DNA of 64,000 nt from Gymnopus androsaceus JB14 (taxonomy: Eukaryota; Basidiomycota; Agaricomycetes; Agaricales; Omphalotaceae). The translations under genes were made by a program, and so were the position numbers. Location: contig ML769455.1 in assembly GCA_009733575.1 (NCBI GenBank), positions 1 to 64,000 on the forward strand, in the 5' to 3' direction. Each line of letters starts with the position of its first letter. Within the stretch, counting starts at the first letter, position 1. Shown piece after piece: positions 32,567 to 44,606 of the stretch. The notes under the pieces were generated by a model that searched no databases, had not been told where the DNA came from, and saw only the letters and a program-made list of their open reading frames with translations.

Positions 32567-34170
32567 ATGGCGGCTCAAGACGAATCCTTGTCAGCGCTCA
32601 AGGCAGAGATAAAGGCTTGGGAGCGGAATTTTCAAGGAAAACATCAGAGAGCTCCTACTGTCGAGGATATTCGAAAGAATTCAAATATCGGTGAGTTTCC
32701 GTTTCCGGTTCCTTTCAACAATAATCTAAATCTAATCTTTTGCTAGAAAGCAAGTACAGATTATACAAGAAGTTATCGAAAGCTGCTGCTCGGACATCCA
32801 GCTCAACGCCTCCTCCACCAAAGGCTTCATCATCTATATTGTCCAAATCACGCGTCCTCGAAACCGCGGCTCCATTATCCTCATTCAATCCCTTTTCTCC
32901 CCAAAAGAACAAGGGACCACAGAAACCAGCTAATAATGCGCCACCCATTCCCGCAAATAATCCGTTTGCGACTCCCACCAAAACCAAACCAAAACCTCGT
33001 ATACGAGAGCCTTCTCCATCACCAGTTCATGAACCAGCCTCCAACCTACCAGCAGAACCCCCTTCTGCCATAACGCGTGCCCGTAAACGTTTACGGGGTG
33101 AGCCTGTATCACCTTCTCCCAACAAAGAAAAACGACGACGCGTCATGTCACGACCGGAGAGTGACGACTCGGATAGCGAGGATGATGAGGATACAGCCGG
33201 GAACTCTTCTTTCATCGCAGATTCTCCGGCCAAGGGATCTTCTTTCAAGACCCTCTTTGAGGACGCGTCAGGATCTACAAAGGTGAAAACCGCGTTGACG
33301 CGTGCGAAATCCGTCTCTGTACCCGCAGGTTTATTCGGACCCATAAGAGGTCAATCCGTCCCATTCGAGGACGACCTGGACAGCGTTTTGGGTCCGGTGG
33401 CTGGAAAACCCAAGCAGCGACCCAAAGCGACTGTCAATGGGCTTTCTTTACCAAGCAAGCTGGTACCTAAGAAAGACGACTTGCATTCCACGCGAGAGCA
33501 GCCCGAAGCCATTCCACAGTCTTCTCTCACATCAGGCAAACGCTTGCTTCCCGACTCGGACAGCGAATCCGAACAAGTCCGTGGAAATCCTTCCACATCT
33601 GCCACAGTCCTTATCCCTCCATCTCCCCCTCCCAAGGACGCTTCTTCACAGCGGCCTTTGGACGCCTACAACAAGGGAAAGGGGAAAGCGACTTCTCGCA
33701 AAAAGACAAAGCTTGACAGCGATGAAGACATGGATAGTCTCAGCGACGACGATGTCAAAATCGTACCTAGTGAATCTCGCCGCGCGCGAGCTGCAGCCGA
33801 TGATGGCCAGTCGGACTTTGGTCCCGAGTTCGATCCTCTTTTCCAATATCACCATCGAGCTGGGGATATCCATGGAGAACAACGTGCCAGTAGTACGTTC
33901 GAAGTTGATCTTCCTGACAAGCTCAAACATGTGTTGGCCTTGTCGTCCTCTGAGATCAAGCTCCGAGACAGACAAGAAGAACACGTCGTAGAGAGCTTGA
34001 TATATGGGCGACGTGCGACTCACTATGAACCTTCCAAGGGAGGTGAGATTTGGGATGTAGGGGATGTTGAGGATGCAGATACCCAAGCACAATCAGGTAT
34101 CCGGGGAGATGCCATTGAAGATGACGATTGGGAAGGGGAGCCGGTTCCTTGGGAGGTTGGGGAGTTGTAG
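32567..34170 (+). CDS. SLD2: DNA replication regulator Sld2 (Drc1)
   Basis: Replication initiation factor; CDK-phosphorylated Sld2 binds Dpb11/TopBP1 and helps assemble the CMG helicase. Two exons (32567-32690, 32747-34170) give 515 aa. The conserved N-terminal block is clear: LKAEIKAWERNFQGKHQRAP, then DIRKN...SKYRLYKKL, which matches the Drc1-Sld2/RecQ4 N-terminal domain. The middle is disordered with many SP/TP sites and an NLS-like KRLRG and KEKRRR. A second conserved region around PLFQYHHRAGDIHGE and VVESLIYGRRATHYEPSKGGEIWDVG ends the protein. Expression is probably cell-cycle controlled; the shared promoter with the KEN-box gene is suggestive. Confidence 0.9.
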
Positions 34171-34521
34171 ACAGGTTTCAATTCTTTTTTTGTCGCTTTC
34201 TGCTTTCAATCTGCTATTCCTTTTGCTCTCCTCGGGACACATCTTCTGCGCGTGTATGGCATTGCTTCCTGCTCATAAGATCAAGATGAAATGCTGCCCA
34301 TATATCGAACGAACTAGAACACCAGTAAGCCCTATTTTAAGTGATATCGTCCTTTCCCGTCGTGTTTACCTCACCTCAGAGGCAAGGACCCATTGCCGTG
34401 ATTCAAACCTCGATCTGAATTCCCAGATGAATGTTGGTCTTTGCGCATTGGTTTTCACATTCTGCGTGCTATACACGCCTATCAAAGGTTTAAGAACTGC
34501 GTACGCCTCATCAAACAGTAC
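34171..34521. other. Intergenic, no gene recognised
   Basis: Between SLD2 and the F-box-like gene. A plus-strand open frame here runs on from SLD2 in another frame and is not supported. Confidence 0.4.
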
Positions 34522-36975
34522 ATGACCTCACGTCTTTCCAGCGTGCTCTCAACTTTAACCCACACCCGTCGTCGTCGCTCTAGCCTTCGAGAAAGTATAC
34601 ACAGCATCGCCAGCAGTTTAGCTCCCCATAAAAGTCCGAGCAGGAGATCCTCGTATCAATCTTATTCCGTTTACAGCCAAATGATGTCCCCAGTCCTTTT
34701 CCGAGATCCAGAGGTGGCTACGAAGCTCTTGGATGCGATAATGGAGACTCCTGGAGGAAAGCGCACAGTTTCTAGACTGGCGCGAACGTGTAGGCTGATA
34801 TCAGAGCCTGCGTTAAATGTACTGTGGAGGGATTTGGACTCTCTCATCCCAGTTATTGGGTTGTTCCTTCAGCGTTGTTGAAGAGGGTTCGCAAACCTGG
34901 TCTTGGCTTGGTGAGTCGATTTGTTCCAAGAGTTTTTAATCCCATTAAACATACAGTGTTGTACATAGACTCAGGCTCCCGCTGAAGCAGACTGGGGAAA
35001 AATATGGAAATATGGGGAGCGCGTTCGGAGTGTTACTTACAACGAAAACGCCAACGTCTCTCCCAGTATCTTTCCGATGTTGGCACAGAACCGGCCTAGG
35101 GAATATATGTTCCCGAACCTCCAGCAGCTTACTTGGAAAGTGGAGAGCAACACAGCTTTGGAATACTGCGATATGTTCCTCAGTCCGGGAATCAAGAGCT
35201 TTCAACTCGAGGTGGGCTCTGCTCGCTTTCCAAGCTTGAGCAGAATTCTCGGCGATGTTTGTAGTCGGCAATTGGCCAACTTCTCTATCGTGTCTCCTTC
35301 GTCCCTCCCCGATACTTTCACTGTGATGCTTTCTTCTCAAAAGGAGTTACGGAGCGTCAGTCTTGTCGCTCCCGGTGCTCTAGGCAGCGGAGTTGGTCGA
35401 TGGATCGCATCTTTGCCAGAGTTGAAAAGCCTGCAACTAGACCTTTCCTCCAGGACGTTAACCGCAGTGGAGGGCTTCTTTGACGAGGTTCCTTCTCATG
35501 CAGGCGATTCAACTCCGAGCTCTGTAGGCACCACCGACAGCGGAGTGTTTTCCGGAGAGGAGATGGACTTTTCGGATATTCGCAAGTCAGCGTTACAGCT
35601 GACTGGGGACCTCGAAACGAAGAGTGGATTCTTCGCTCTGCGAAATCTACATCTGACCGGCGAGGTCGCTAATATTGCGGTGTTCTTGAGGCATTTTTCG
35701 AGCCCTTTGATTCAACTGGACATCGTTATCGAGGATCCGCCAGACAATGCAGAATGGATGGAGCTGTTGTACATCCTTTCCGATAGGTTTGGCTCTTCTT
35801 TGCAGTCGTTGCGTGTCAGCTCGACCGCAAAATCAAGATTCAATGATCTACTTCGTTCGACGTCGAGGGGAGAGGCGACCGTCGACCGAAGGCTTACCCT
35901 TGAGCATCTTCAACCTCTTCCTTCACTCCGTCGCCTGGAAATCGATTTACCAGTCTCTACCAATTTTATGAGCGAAGACATACATGCGCTGGCGCATGCT
36001 TGCCCTAATCTGGAGGAGTTGAAACTATGCCCTCTTGCTCGATTCCCTGTACAATCAGGACCACCAAAATTGACCTTGGAGGAGCTGGCTCCTCTGACCG
36101 AGCACTGTCCGCGCCTCCACTCGCTTTCAGTCCCCATCAACGCACGAAGAGGTAGTCCCTTTGTGCTAAATTCGCCAATTAGCTCATCCAACGTGCGCAC
36201 ATTACATGTCGGCCATGCTTGGGTCACCAGCGATTCCTTCCATATATCTATACTCCTCACCCATTTGTTTCCCTTGCTGGACAACCTGAAATACTTTCAC
36301 GACAAAAATAGGCCTGGTTATATCGAAACCAATGCCAGAGGCTGGGCCGAGGTATCCGAAATGTTCCCCCATTTACAGAATATTCGACGCCGAGAACGAG
36401 AATCGGTATTCGTTCCTACCTCCAACGAATCGACTCCTCAACCTCCGGAGCCCATTCTAGTTGAGACTGCAGATAAGGGCATTATGGCGATGGTGTCTCT
36501 GGTACATCAAAGTATTCTAGCCCAGCCAAATACGAACGATAGCGCTATACAGGTCTGGGGACCTAAGATGGTGAATGAATCGGTGGGGGTCAACCCCGAG
36601 CTCGTTTCTATTTCCATCGATGCTGCTCCTCGGACTGCAGAAATGGCTGTAGAAGCCATCATTATGGTTTCAGACGAGTCTGTAGACGCGGTTCCCGAAA
36701 TTGTGGCAGAAGCCGCACCAACTAGCGTCTCAAAGTCGGTCGAGGCCATGCTAAGAGAAAAAAAATCCGCCTTCCATCCTTCCTCGTACCCTATGCTTCT
36801 CCCTGTTTTCAACTTGCTTTCTTTGACATGCCGAATCCTTTTTGAGTATCCTATGTCTATTCCAATCCGCATGCTTCATGTTATCTTTGACCATATGCCT
36901 ACAATTCGAAGACCACCCTCTACTGCAACAGATTCTGATATATCCATGAACGCTCTTCAAGTTAGTAAAATATGA
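34522..36975 (+). CDS. F-box/LRR-like protein (one frame break)
   Basis: Two exons (34522-34910, 34975-36975). The N-terminus is basic (MTSRLSSVLSTLTHTRRRR). Residues about 68-110 form an F-box-like segment (LLDAIMETPGGKRTVSRLARTCRLISEPALNVLWRDL), followed by irregular leucine-rich repeats (LRNLHLTGEV, LRRLEIDLP, LEELKLCPL). Fungal members act as substrate receptors of SCF ubiquitin ligases, but no substrate can be predicted. One base is missing near 34866 (CC where CCC would restore the frame into exon 2); the exon total is one short of a multiple of three, which agrees. The frame could continue past 36975 by splicing at GTTAGT (36961). Confidence 0.75.
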
Positions 36976-37166
36976 TTTGTACTGTTGATATACTACTTAT
37001 ACTGTATTCGTGCTGGCACTTATGATAGGACACTGAACGTACTGAACACTCCAATTCTGAAGAAAAAATAATTAGAGATGAAGATGACTGGCTGCGTTCC
37101 GTATCCCGGAACCGGGCCGCCGAGAACACAGTGACGCGTCGCGGACAAACATCTTTCTTGAACACC

Positions 37167-38944
37167 ATGTCGGATAACAAGAAACAAGAAAAAGACTTTA
37201 CTCCTGAAGTTACTGCACTTCTTCCTGAAACAGAGTCTCTGGTCAAGGTAATTTAGCTTTCTTTCTGTACATCTTTCGCGTGCCAATTAGATTTTCAGGC
37301 AGGAAAGCTCCAGGACGCTCTCGACAAACTATCTGTTCTAGAAAAGCAAACGCGAAATGTAAGTCTCAAGTAGAGATCTGGAGATTTTCTAACACAATAT
37401 CCAGGCTGCCGATCCCAAATCAACTACCACCCTCGTCAAAACCATCTCCGAATATTGCTACAACGCCCGCGACTTTGAACGTCTCAACTCCAACATAACT
37501 GTGTTGAGCAAGAAACATGGTCAGCTCAAGGCCGTCATACAAGCCTTGGTCGAACAGGTAATGGGGTGGCTAGAGGACATACGGAAGAAAGAGGGCGATA
37601 AGACATGGCTTCAGCTGGTGGAGACTTTAAGAGAAGTCACAGAGGGAAAGGTACGGATAAAACTCTAGTTGGCCGCGTGAAATCACTTACTTATTTCCTA
37701 TAGATCTTTCTAGAGACACCGAGAGCGCGAGTCACGCTAATGCTCTCCCGGTATCATGAAGACGTTTACACAAAAGCTTCGTCTGTAGAAGAGAAGCGGA
37801 AATCGTTGGAGACGGCTTCCGAATTGCTATCAGATCTACAAGTGGAGACTTACTCGTCGATGGATCGTCGAGAAAAGACGGAATTCATCCTTGAGCAGAT
37901 GCGGTTACTCATTGCTGTCGCGCGGCAGAAGGACGACTCTGCAAAAGCCGAAGGAAAGGACTCGTTGTCGGGCGGTGATGCCGAATGGGTCAAGGCCAGA
38001 GTATGCGGAAGAAAGGTTAACGAGGGCTTCCTCAAGGAGCCGGAGAACGAGGTGTGTTACAAAGTTTTTAATGCCTGCAGTTAATCATAACCATTTCTTA
38101 CAGGACCTCAAACTCAAATACTACGACCTCATGATACAACATGCCCTTCACCATTCGTCTTACTTGGATGTCGCCAAGTATTACCATAAAGTATGGGAAA
38201 CCCCTTCCATCAATGATGATTCAAACGACAAGGGCAAAGCAGTACGTCCTCCTTGTATTGCTATGGCACTCTTCTTACTTTTCACCTCAGGCTCTTGAGC
38301 ACATCATTTACTATATCGTTCTTGCACCGCATGACAATGAGCAATCCGATATGCTCAACCGAATCTTCGTCAATCCTGCTTTAGAAAAGTTGCAACTTCA
38401 CTAGTGAGTTCCAATTTCGCGTGAAAAAGCGATTACTGATAACCTTTCTAGCAACCTGGTCAAATGCTTTGTAACGCGCGAGCTCATGAGATGGCCTGGC
38501 ATTGTAGAGCTGTATGGAGAATTCTTACGCGCAACGCCAGTCTTCTCCATTGAGAAGCGATGGGATGACCTGCACACTAGGGTGATTGAACACGTACGGA
38601 CATTTACTTTTAAATCTGATAATTCTTTGGCTTACTGATCTCCCAAACAGAATGTTCGCGTCGTCGCTGCATACTATACCCGCATCACTCTTTCTCGACT
38701 AACCTCGTTGCTTGATCTGAGTCGCAAGCAAACGGAAGAAACTATTGCTAGATTAGTGGTCGACAAAACTATCTGGGCACGTATTGACCGACCGGCTGAG
38801 ATTGTGACTTTCCGGAGTCAGAGGAGTGCTGAGGATGTGATGAATGATTGGAGCTCGGATATGCAAAAGTTATTGGGTCTTGTCGAGAAGACGTGGATGG
38901 GAATGAATGCCGCACAGGCTGCTCAGTCACGAATAAAGGCATAG
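37167..38944 (+). CDS. RPN5: 26S proteasome lid subunit Rpn5 (PSMD12)
   Basis: Scaffold subunit of the 19S regulatory lid, needed for lid assembly and for placing Rpn11. Eight exons (37167-37247, 37299-37358, 37405-37650, 37704-38051, 38104-38241, 38291-38403, 38452-38593, 38651-38944) join in frame to 473 aa, normal for fungi. It is helical throughout, with TPR-like repeats ([27 protein letters not shown]) and a C-terminal PCI domain that includes [24 protein letters not shown] and the closing helix VEKTWMGMN. The frame is intact. The 3' end is 89 bp from the convergent mS23 gene. Confidence 0.96.
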
Positions 38945-39033
38945 TTTCCTGTATCTTATACACATCACTTTTCTGCACTTTTATCAAGCTTTGGTATATC
39001 AGCGAAAGAGTGGCAATGTCTAAGTAGTAAGTA

Positions 39034-39956
39034 CTATCGTGGTACTACAGCTGGCTCTTGCTGAGTTCGAAGTCTGAATATATCCGGATTCTTTTCAGCC
39101 TGGGCCGCTTCCGTCGAAGGACTTTGTTTAGCTGGTTCTGTCAAAGCTGGCGCATACTTCGGAGTAAAGCCTTCCTTCCACAACCGCACATACTCCTGAC
39201 CCTTTGACCATTCCCTATCCTCTGTATGCTCCATAGCAATTGAGCGCCATCGCTTCCTCGCGGCCATTGCGCCCTCGTCTAATTCCGACTGCCTCTCCCA
39301 TGTAGCCAAACTCTTGATCTCTTTTTGGAAGCCATGTGCAATTTCGGAATTCTGCCAGACGGCACCCAAGTGTTCAGCCTCGTAGATGGCCATGGTCATA
39401 GCAATATGCCGTTCTGAGCGCAATGCACGGAACTGCGCAACTGCACGAGCATACGCATATGACAGAGATAGGTTATGATGTTGATGAAGGTTCAATGCGA
39501 ATTGAATCGCGCTGCAAACGGCATTAGCGTCAAAAAATTACGCGTCGTTTGAGAAAAAAAAACCCACTCATCCGGAGAAGGATTCCTTCCTCTTTGTCTC
39601 AATCTAGTCCATTCCGTTCCCGTTACAGAAGATGGCGCATGTATGCCCTGACCTTCCGCTAGCGTTACTGGTCGGAACACTTCGAATGGGTGATCGCGAA
39701 AAAACTGTCTGCGAATGTCGTCTTCCAAATAGTATACAGGAAGAGGCTTGGGATCGTAGGGTCGTAACTTGGGTTTCGGTCCAAGTGTTTTTGTTTGCTT
39801 CAAATCAAAAGCAGTACGAGTTGGGGGAGCTTTGGCAGGAAGTGGAAGTGGTGGGTTTTCGAGCACGGCAGCATACCACGCAGGCTCTTGTACCAGATCT
39901 CCCCGCATCATCCGAGAGACTTGGTGATGCACCTGGGATGCTAAGCGGCGCACCAT
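39034..39956 (-). CDS. RSM25: Mitochondrial small ribosomal subunit protein mS23 (Rsm25)
   Basis: Structural protein of the mitochondrial 37S subunit, known as Rsm25 in yeast and mS23 in the common nomenclature. Two exons (39568-39956, 39034-39511) give 288 aa. The conserved start MVRRLASQVHHQVSRMMRG doubles as a basic, amphipathic mitochondrial targeting region. PAWYAAVLENPPLPLP and the block YLEDDIRRQFFRDHPFEVFRP are signatures of the family. The C-terminal half is helical and charged. An in-frame ATG at 40028 would add 24 residues; 39956 is preferred because it begins the conserved sequence. Confidence 0.93.
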
Positions 39957-40181
39957 GATAGATGGAGCGTGTAATTTGGGATGAGTGGAAGTAAGATTAA
40001 GAAGGATTGAACGAGTTCCCACCGTCAAGCGCTAGATAAGCGCTGGCCTCGCGCGTGTCAGTATCGGACGCAGCAGGTTTTAAGCCGGTTTACATTTCCA
40101 GTATAAAGAAAATACACGATGATTACAATACAAGCCTGAGCTCTTAGATCTAAGTTACTTGAAAATACTCTTCCTCGAGTC

Positions 40182-42924
40182 CTAAAGTTTGGCCTGTATC
40201 ACAGAAACATTCGGTTTCCTCAACTTTCTCGCTTCATCTCTGAGAATACGACGGAGCTATAATATTCGGTTAGCATTTAGAGCGGTTTGGAATGGATGAA
40301 TGGTTTACGATCTTTCCGGAAGGGTTCTTGGGTATCGCATCGATGAATTCAACGCCACCCTTCAGCCACTTGTACTGTATTTTAGCGTCCGAAACGTGCT
40401 GGTATAGATTCAAGTCAGAGAAGCTAATGGCCGAGGAAGAATATTCTTTTTACTACATACCTTGGCTATTTCTTGCTTGAGCTTTACCCCCGCTGAAGGG
40501 TCTTTTGCGATAGTCGGTAATAACTTGGAGTCGACAACAACATAAGCAAGGGGAAGCTCTCCGCTGTACTCATCCGGTATTCCAACGACGCAGACGTCGG
40601 CGACAGCAGGATGCAGCAATAGATGCCCTTCGAGCTCTGCTGGTGCTACTTGGAAGCCTCTCACCTTGAAGTAACAAATTTTAAGAAATACTTAGTAGAT
40701 CCAGGTTGACCTCACACACCTTCATTATTTCCTGTTTTGAAATTAAAATCAACTTCTAGACGGCACTAGCTGAGTTAGTAGCGTACCTTGAGGCGATCAA
40801 CAACAAAAACTTCCCCGTTCTTGATGATAACTTCATCTCCAGTGTGAACCCAACCGTCAATGAATGTTTCTTTCGTGCTGTTAGGTCAACGTTACAAAAA
40901 AAAACAGAATCTGGCGCAATTTGTTTAATCACTCACGCCTGCTCGTTGTTAAAGTAACCCAAAGCCATTGAAGGTCCTCTTACTACAAGCTCTCCTTGCT
41001 CGCCCTCGTTTGCTAAACTTCCGTCCGCCTTTCGTACACGCGCAATAATTCCCGGGATTAAGACACCCGAGCTTCCAATCGTTCCAATCTTCTGGTTCGG
41101 CGGAAACATACTGACAGTGGTCGCCGTTTCCGTTAGGCCTTACAAAACAACGTAGAAGAGGTTGGTTAAACGCCAAAGGGCTGTAAACACCACGGACATA
41201 CCATATCCTTGTCCCACATGAGCATTGGGAAACACTTTTGTTACCTGTTGAACTAGCTCTCCGGAGAGAGGGGCCGCGCCCGATAGAACAAATTTAACGT
41301 GTTTTTTCATATCATAATCGCTCACTGCAGGATGCTTGCACAACAGGACTACCTGAGGCGGAACGACACTGAAAGACAGGTGAGTTCAATCGCAGGCCCG
41401 GTAGTGGAAGTTCCAAACAGCGACCCACTAAAGATGGGTGACTTTGTGTCTCACAATGCTCTTTAGATAGTCTAAAAAGCTGAATTTCGGCACAACGACC
41501 AATGTCATCTGAGAAAGAAATTAGTAAATATTCATTTATACGCAGTGAAAGACTTACACCACAAAACAGCGTAAAATGAACCTAGACAAATCGCATGAGG
41601 ATAAGGGAGATGCAACATTCAATGCATCGCTGCTCACGGTGACGATCAGACCATAGATGTCTTTCAATTGCTTGATAAGTGTACAGATTTACGAGCGTGC
41701 GGGCTTAAGACTTACGGAAGAAGGGCAGCACTGGGCAATAGCAAGATTAAGTTTAAATGGTCATCGACCATCAGAAAAGATGCATACCTCCTAGACATAC
41801 ATCGCCAATAGTCATGGCAGATGGTACTCCTGTAGAAGAACCAATGACGTTCCAATGTACCGACATCTGGACTACATTGGATATTATCGAATAATGAGGG
41901 ATCGCAACGGCCTGATAAGCCACCATTCGTCAAGAAATAATTCACGTCAAATGCTTGGTTGCGAACCTTGGGCTTTCCTAACAAGGATGAGCTACGAGAG
42001 AGACATTAATAAATTACTATGCCCACCAGTGGTTCCGCTTGAGAAGGAAAGAAACGCGACTTTCGTCTTGGCTTCCCCAGGCTTCAAACGGCATTCAGAA
42101 AAGGTTCTCGGGGTAGTGGCACCACTAGAAACTAGCTCATCCAGTGTGATAGTGTTTGCGACCGCGGCGTCGTTAGTACTAGGGATCACGACAACTCGGT
42201 TGAGGGGGATGTTCGCTTTTTGGGCAGCAATAAAGGCTATTGGCAGAAATTCGGAGTAGGCAATAATAAGGCGAGCTTGGCTTATTTCAAGCTGATGAAC
42301 GAGTTCTTCCGCAGTATAGCTCGGGTTAGCGGGCCTGTACTTCACATTCAGTTGCAGTGCACAAAAAAAACAGACTCGTCTCACGTTACGATCCCGCCTA
42401 AGGTATGGACGGCCCATATAGAGATGGGGTAATCTAGGAGAACATTCAGAAATTTGGAAGGTGCTGGTGTATGTAAAAACAGAACGGAACATGTACGTAC
42501 CCACATGGTTTGGACTGAATATACATACTGTAGCAATCATCGTGAGAACCGTAATACTTATCAGAATAAGCAGCAGGACTTACCAACGTCTCCCTCACCT
42601 AAAAGTGAAAGAAAGCTAAGATGAGATACTTAAAACTGGAGAGGATATAGCACTCACCGATATTATACTTGGTGTGAAGAGCGTTGGCCAAGTTTGCTGT
42701 TCGTTGACGAACCTGCAAACATTTCAACAAAAGCCAGAGATTTAAATAGTGGGGATTCATACCTGTTCAGTTCTTAACCCTCTTCCACTGGCATCCTCCA
42801 CAAGCCAAGGAACATTGTCAGGACGTACGGGGGTTAGGGGAAACCTGTGAGGTTCAAGCATGAACTGGCCGATTGTAATGTCATCGGGAAAGCTAGGAAG
42901 GCTGGTTGCGGTAGAGAATTCCAT
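40182..42924 (-). CDS. 4-coumarate-CoA ligase-like acyl-CoA synthetase with PTS1-like end
   Basis: Adenylate-forming enzyme that activates an aromatic or fatty carboxylic acid to its CoA thioester in two steps. The gene has about ten short exons. Visible motifs are the P-loop FSSGTTGKPK, split by introns near 42049 and 41942, [44 protein letters not shown] (with the adenylation Asp and Arg) and the catalytic Lys of NPSGKI. The last residues are QAKL; Ala-Lys-Leu is an accepted peroxisomal targeting type 1 signal. The N-terminus [23 protein letters not shown] is typical of fungal 4CL-like proteins. Fungi of this group have many paralogs, so the substrate is open. Starts diverge from MED7 by 179 bp. 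Confidence 0.88.
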
Positions 42925-43103
42925 CACGGGGGAACAATTGTAGGAAACCAAACCATGGTCGCGAATTTAAAGCAGCGCATACCCCAGATTAGACATTTCG
43001 AAACAAGCTCCGGGGCAGTCCTAGCGCCCCTAGCGCCCGAAGTTGATCGGCAAAAGGCAAAAGATTTGATCTGAATCAGTCACGAAATCACAAGCTTCTC
43101 GCA

Positions 43104-44187
43104 ATGGACGACGATGAGGCTGAGCTCAGAAATCCCTTCCCTTCTCCTCCATCTCACTATACAAAGTATACTTCGCATAATCTGAACCTTCTAGCCTTGC
43201 TGAAGGAGCGTGTGCCGGATACTGACCTTGCCTTCAATCAACATGAAATTCTCAAAGATCAAACAGATGTACCCGACTGGCCTTTGACTCTGCTCGAGAA
43301 ACCACGGGTAGATTGGATTCTCAAAGAGCAGGAACCATACTACGACGTTTTTGGGGACAGGTGGTTTGTGAGTGTCGCGTTAACATTACGCCTCACCTCT
43401 CTCAGGTCTTCGCAGGTTAAAGATAAAATTCCCTCTTTAGCAGAGCTAGGTGGTCAACAATTGTATCCAGAGGATCCCAATGTTGGTACGTGATTTACGT
43501 TCACCTTTTTGTCTCTGGGAATAATTTTTTCAAAGACAGACGTCCCGCGCTACAAACTATCTTGTGTTCCATGCTTGTCACGTACTCCAACTTGACCTCC
43601 GCTTTGCTCGCCCCCCCTCCAACTGCTTCCTCTACCGCGCCACCGGAATGGCAGCAACACGTCGAATGGATAACGGTTCTCGGCCAGAATCTAATGGCTG
43701 CTGCCAACGATCTTCGGCCTGTTCAAGTATAGGACTTTCTTGTTACTCCGAACTATTATTTACGGCTCCGCAATAGGCCAGAGGGAACTTGGAGCTCATG
43801 ATGAGGCGTCAGCTAGAGCTTCGAAAAGACGAGACTAGGGCCATTCACACGCAAGTGTCTACCTGCCATCCAAATGTTCCATTCTTGATGTTTCTGTCTC
43901 AGAAAATGCGATACACTGGAAGCGAGACTCGGCGAGTTGCGTGCCTCTGCGGAGGATCTGAAACGAACCAAATCTGCCGTTGGTCACAGTTTCCTCGAGC
44001 CTTGCTACCGATTTATTGACTGTTCGATAGGAAGAGCCAACCATTGAAACTGTCGCGGTGAGTCAAGACAGCGAACTTGGATGTCCCAGTTTCTGAATGT
44101 TTGTTTGATCTCTCTTTCTTAGGCCCCTGATGAGCCAGTACCACTTACTCAAGAGGACTTGTTGCGCTGGGCCGAAGAAGCAGGTTG
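43104..44187 (+). CDS. MED7: Mediator subunit Med7
   Basis: Middle-module Mediator subunit that contacts Med21 and Med31 and helps RNA polymerase II recruitment. Seven exons (43104-43367, 43415-43485, 43536-43726, 43777-43850, 43903-43978, 44031-44057, 44123-44187) join in frame to 255 aa. Strong family blocks are ALLKERVPDTD...QHEILKDQTDVPDWPL, YYDVFGDRWF, DKIPSLAELGGQQLYP, HVEWITVLGQNLMAAANDLRPVQARGN and a C-terminal coiled coil ending EDLLRWAEEAG. Intron 4 is a GC-AG intron (donor GCAAGT at 43851). Intron 5 has an uncommon GTTGGT donor; using it removes a premature stop and joins two conserved segments. Confidence 0.94.
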
Positions 44188-44606
44188 AAGTTGTGTACGA
44201 CGACGTCGGACTACCTCTTCCAGAATTTTGGTTGCACCTCCCCAACAATCAAATTAATCAACTTCAGCTTTCCTAAAGAATCTCCGAAAATACTCCTGCG
44301 TGGATGCAGAAAAGTCTTTAACTGCGCTCAATGATCTATCCACTGCTGCCGGAACTCAATGTACATAGTAGTATGGAGAGTCTTGGGAATCAGAGCTTGG
44401 GTGTAATTACGGCTACGTAGCTGTATCGTGCTGCTTACAACAACTATGAGTTTGCTACAAACTTGACCTAAACTGAGACTGCCAGTCCTAAGTAGGATTG
44501 AACGAGTGGTTGAGCGTCTCTTTGGGCGCTAGTCGAGCTTCACTGCTGATTCGCTTCTCCGTTCTCTGAGCTCTTTCTTGAACTTCTCTTACTGCTTCTT
44601 CTCATA
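44188..44606. other. Intergenic, no gene recognised
   Basis: Holds the MED7 3' region and the promoter of the BCL7-like gene. Confidence 0.5.
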
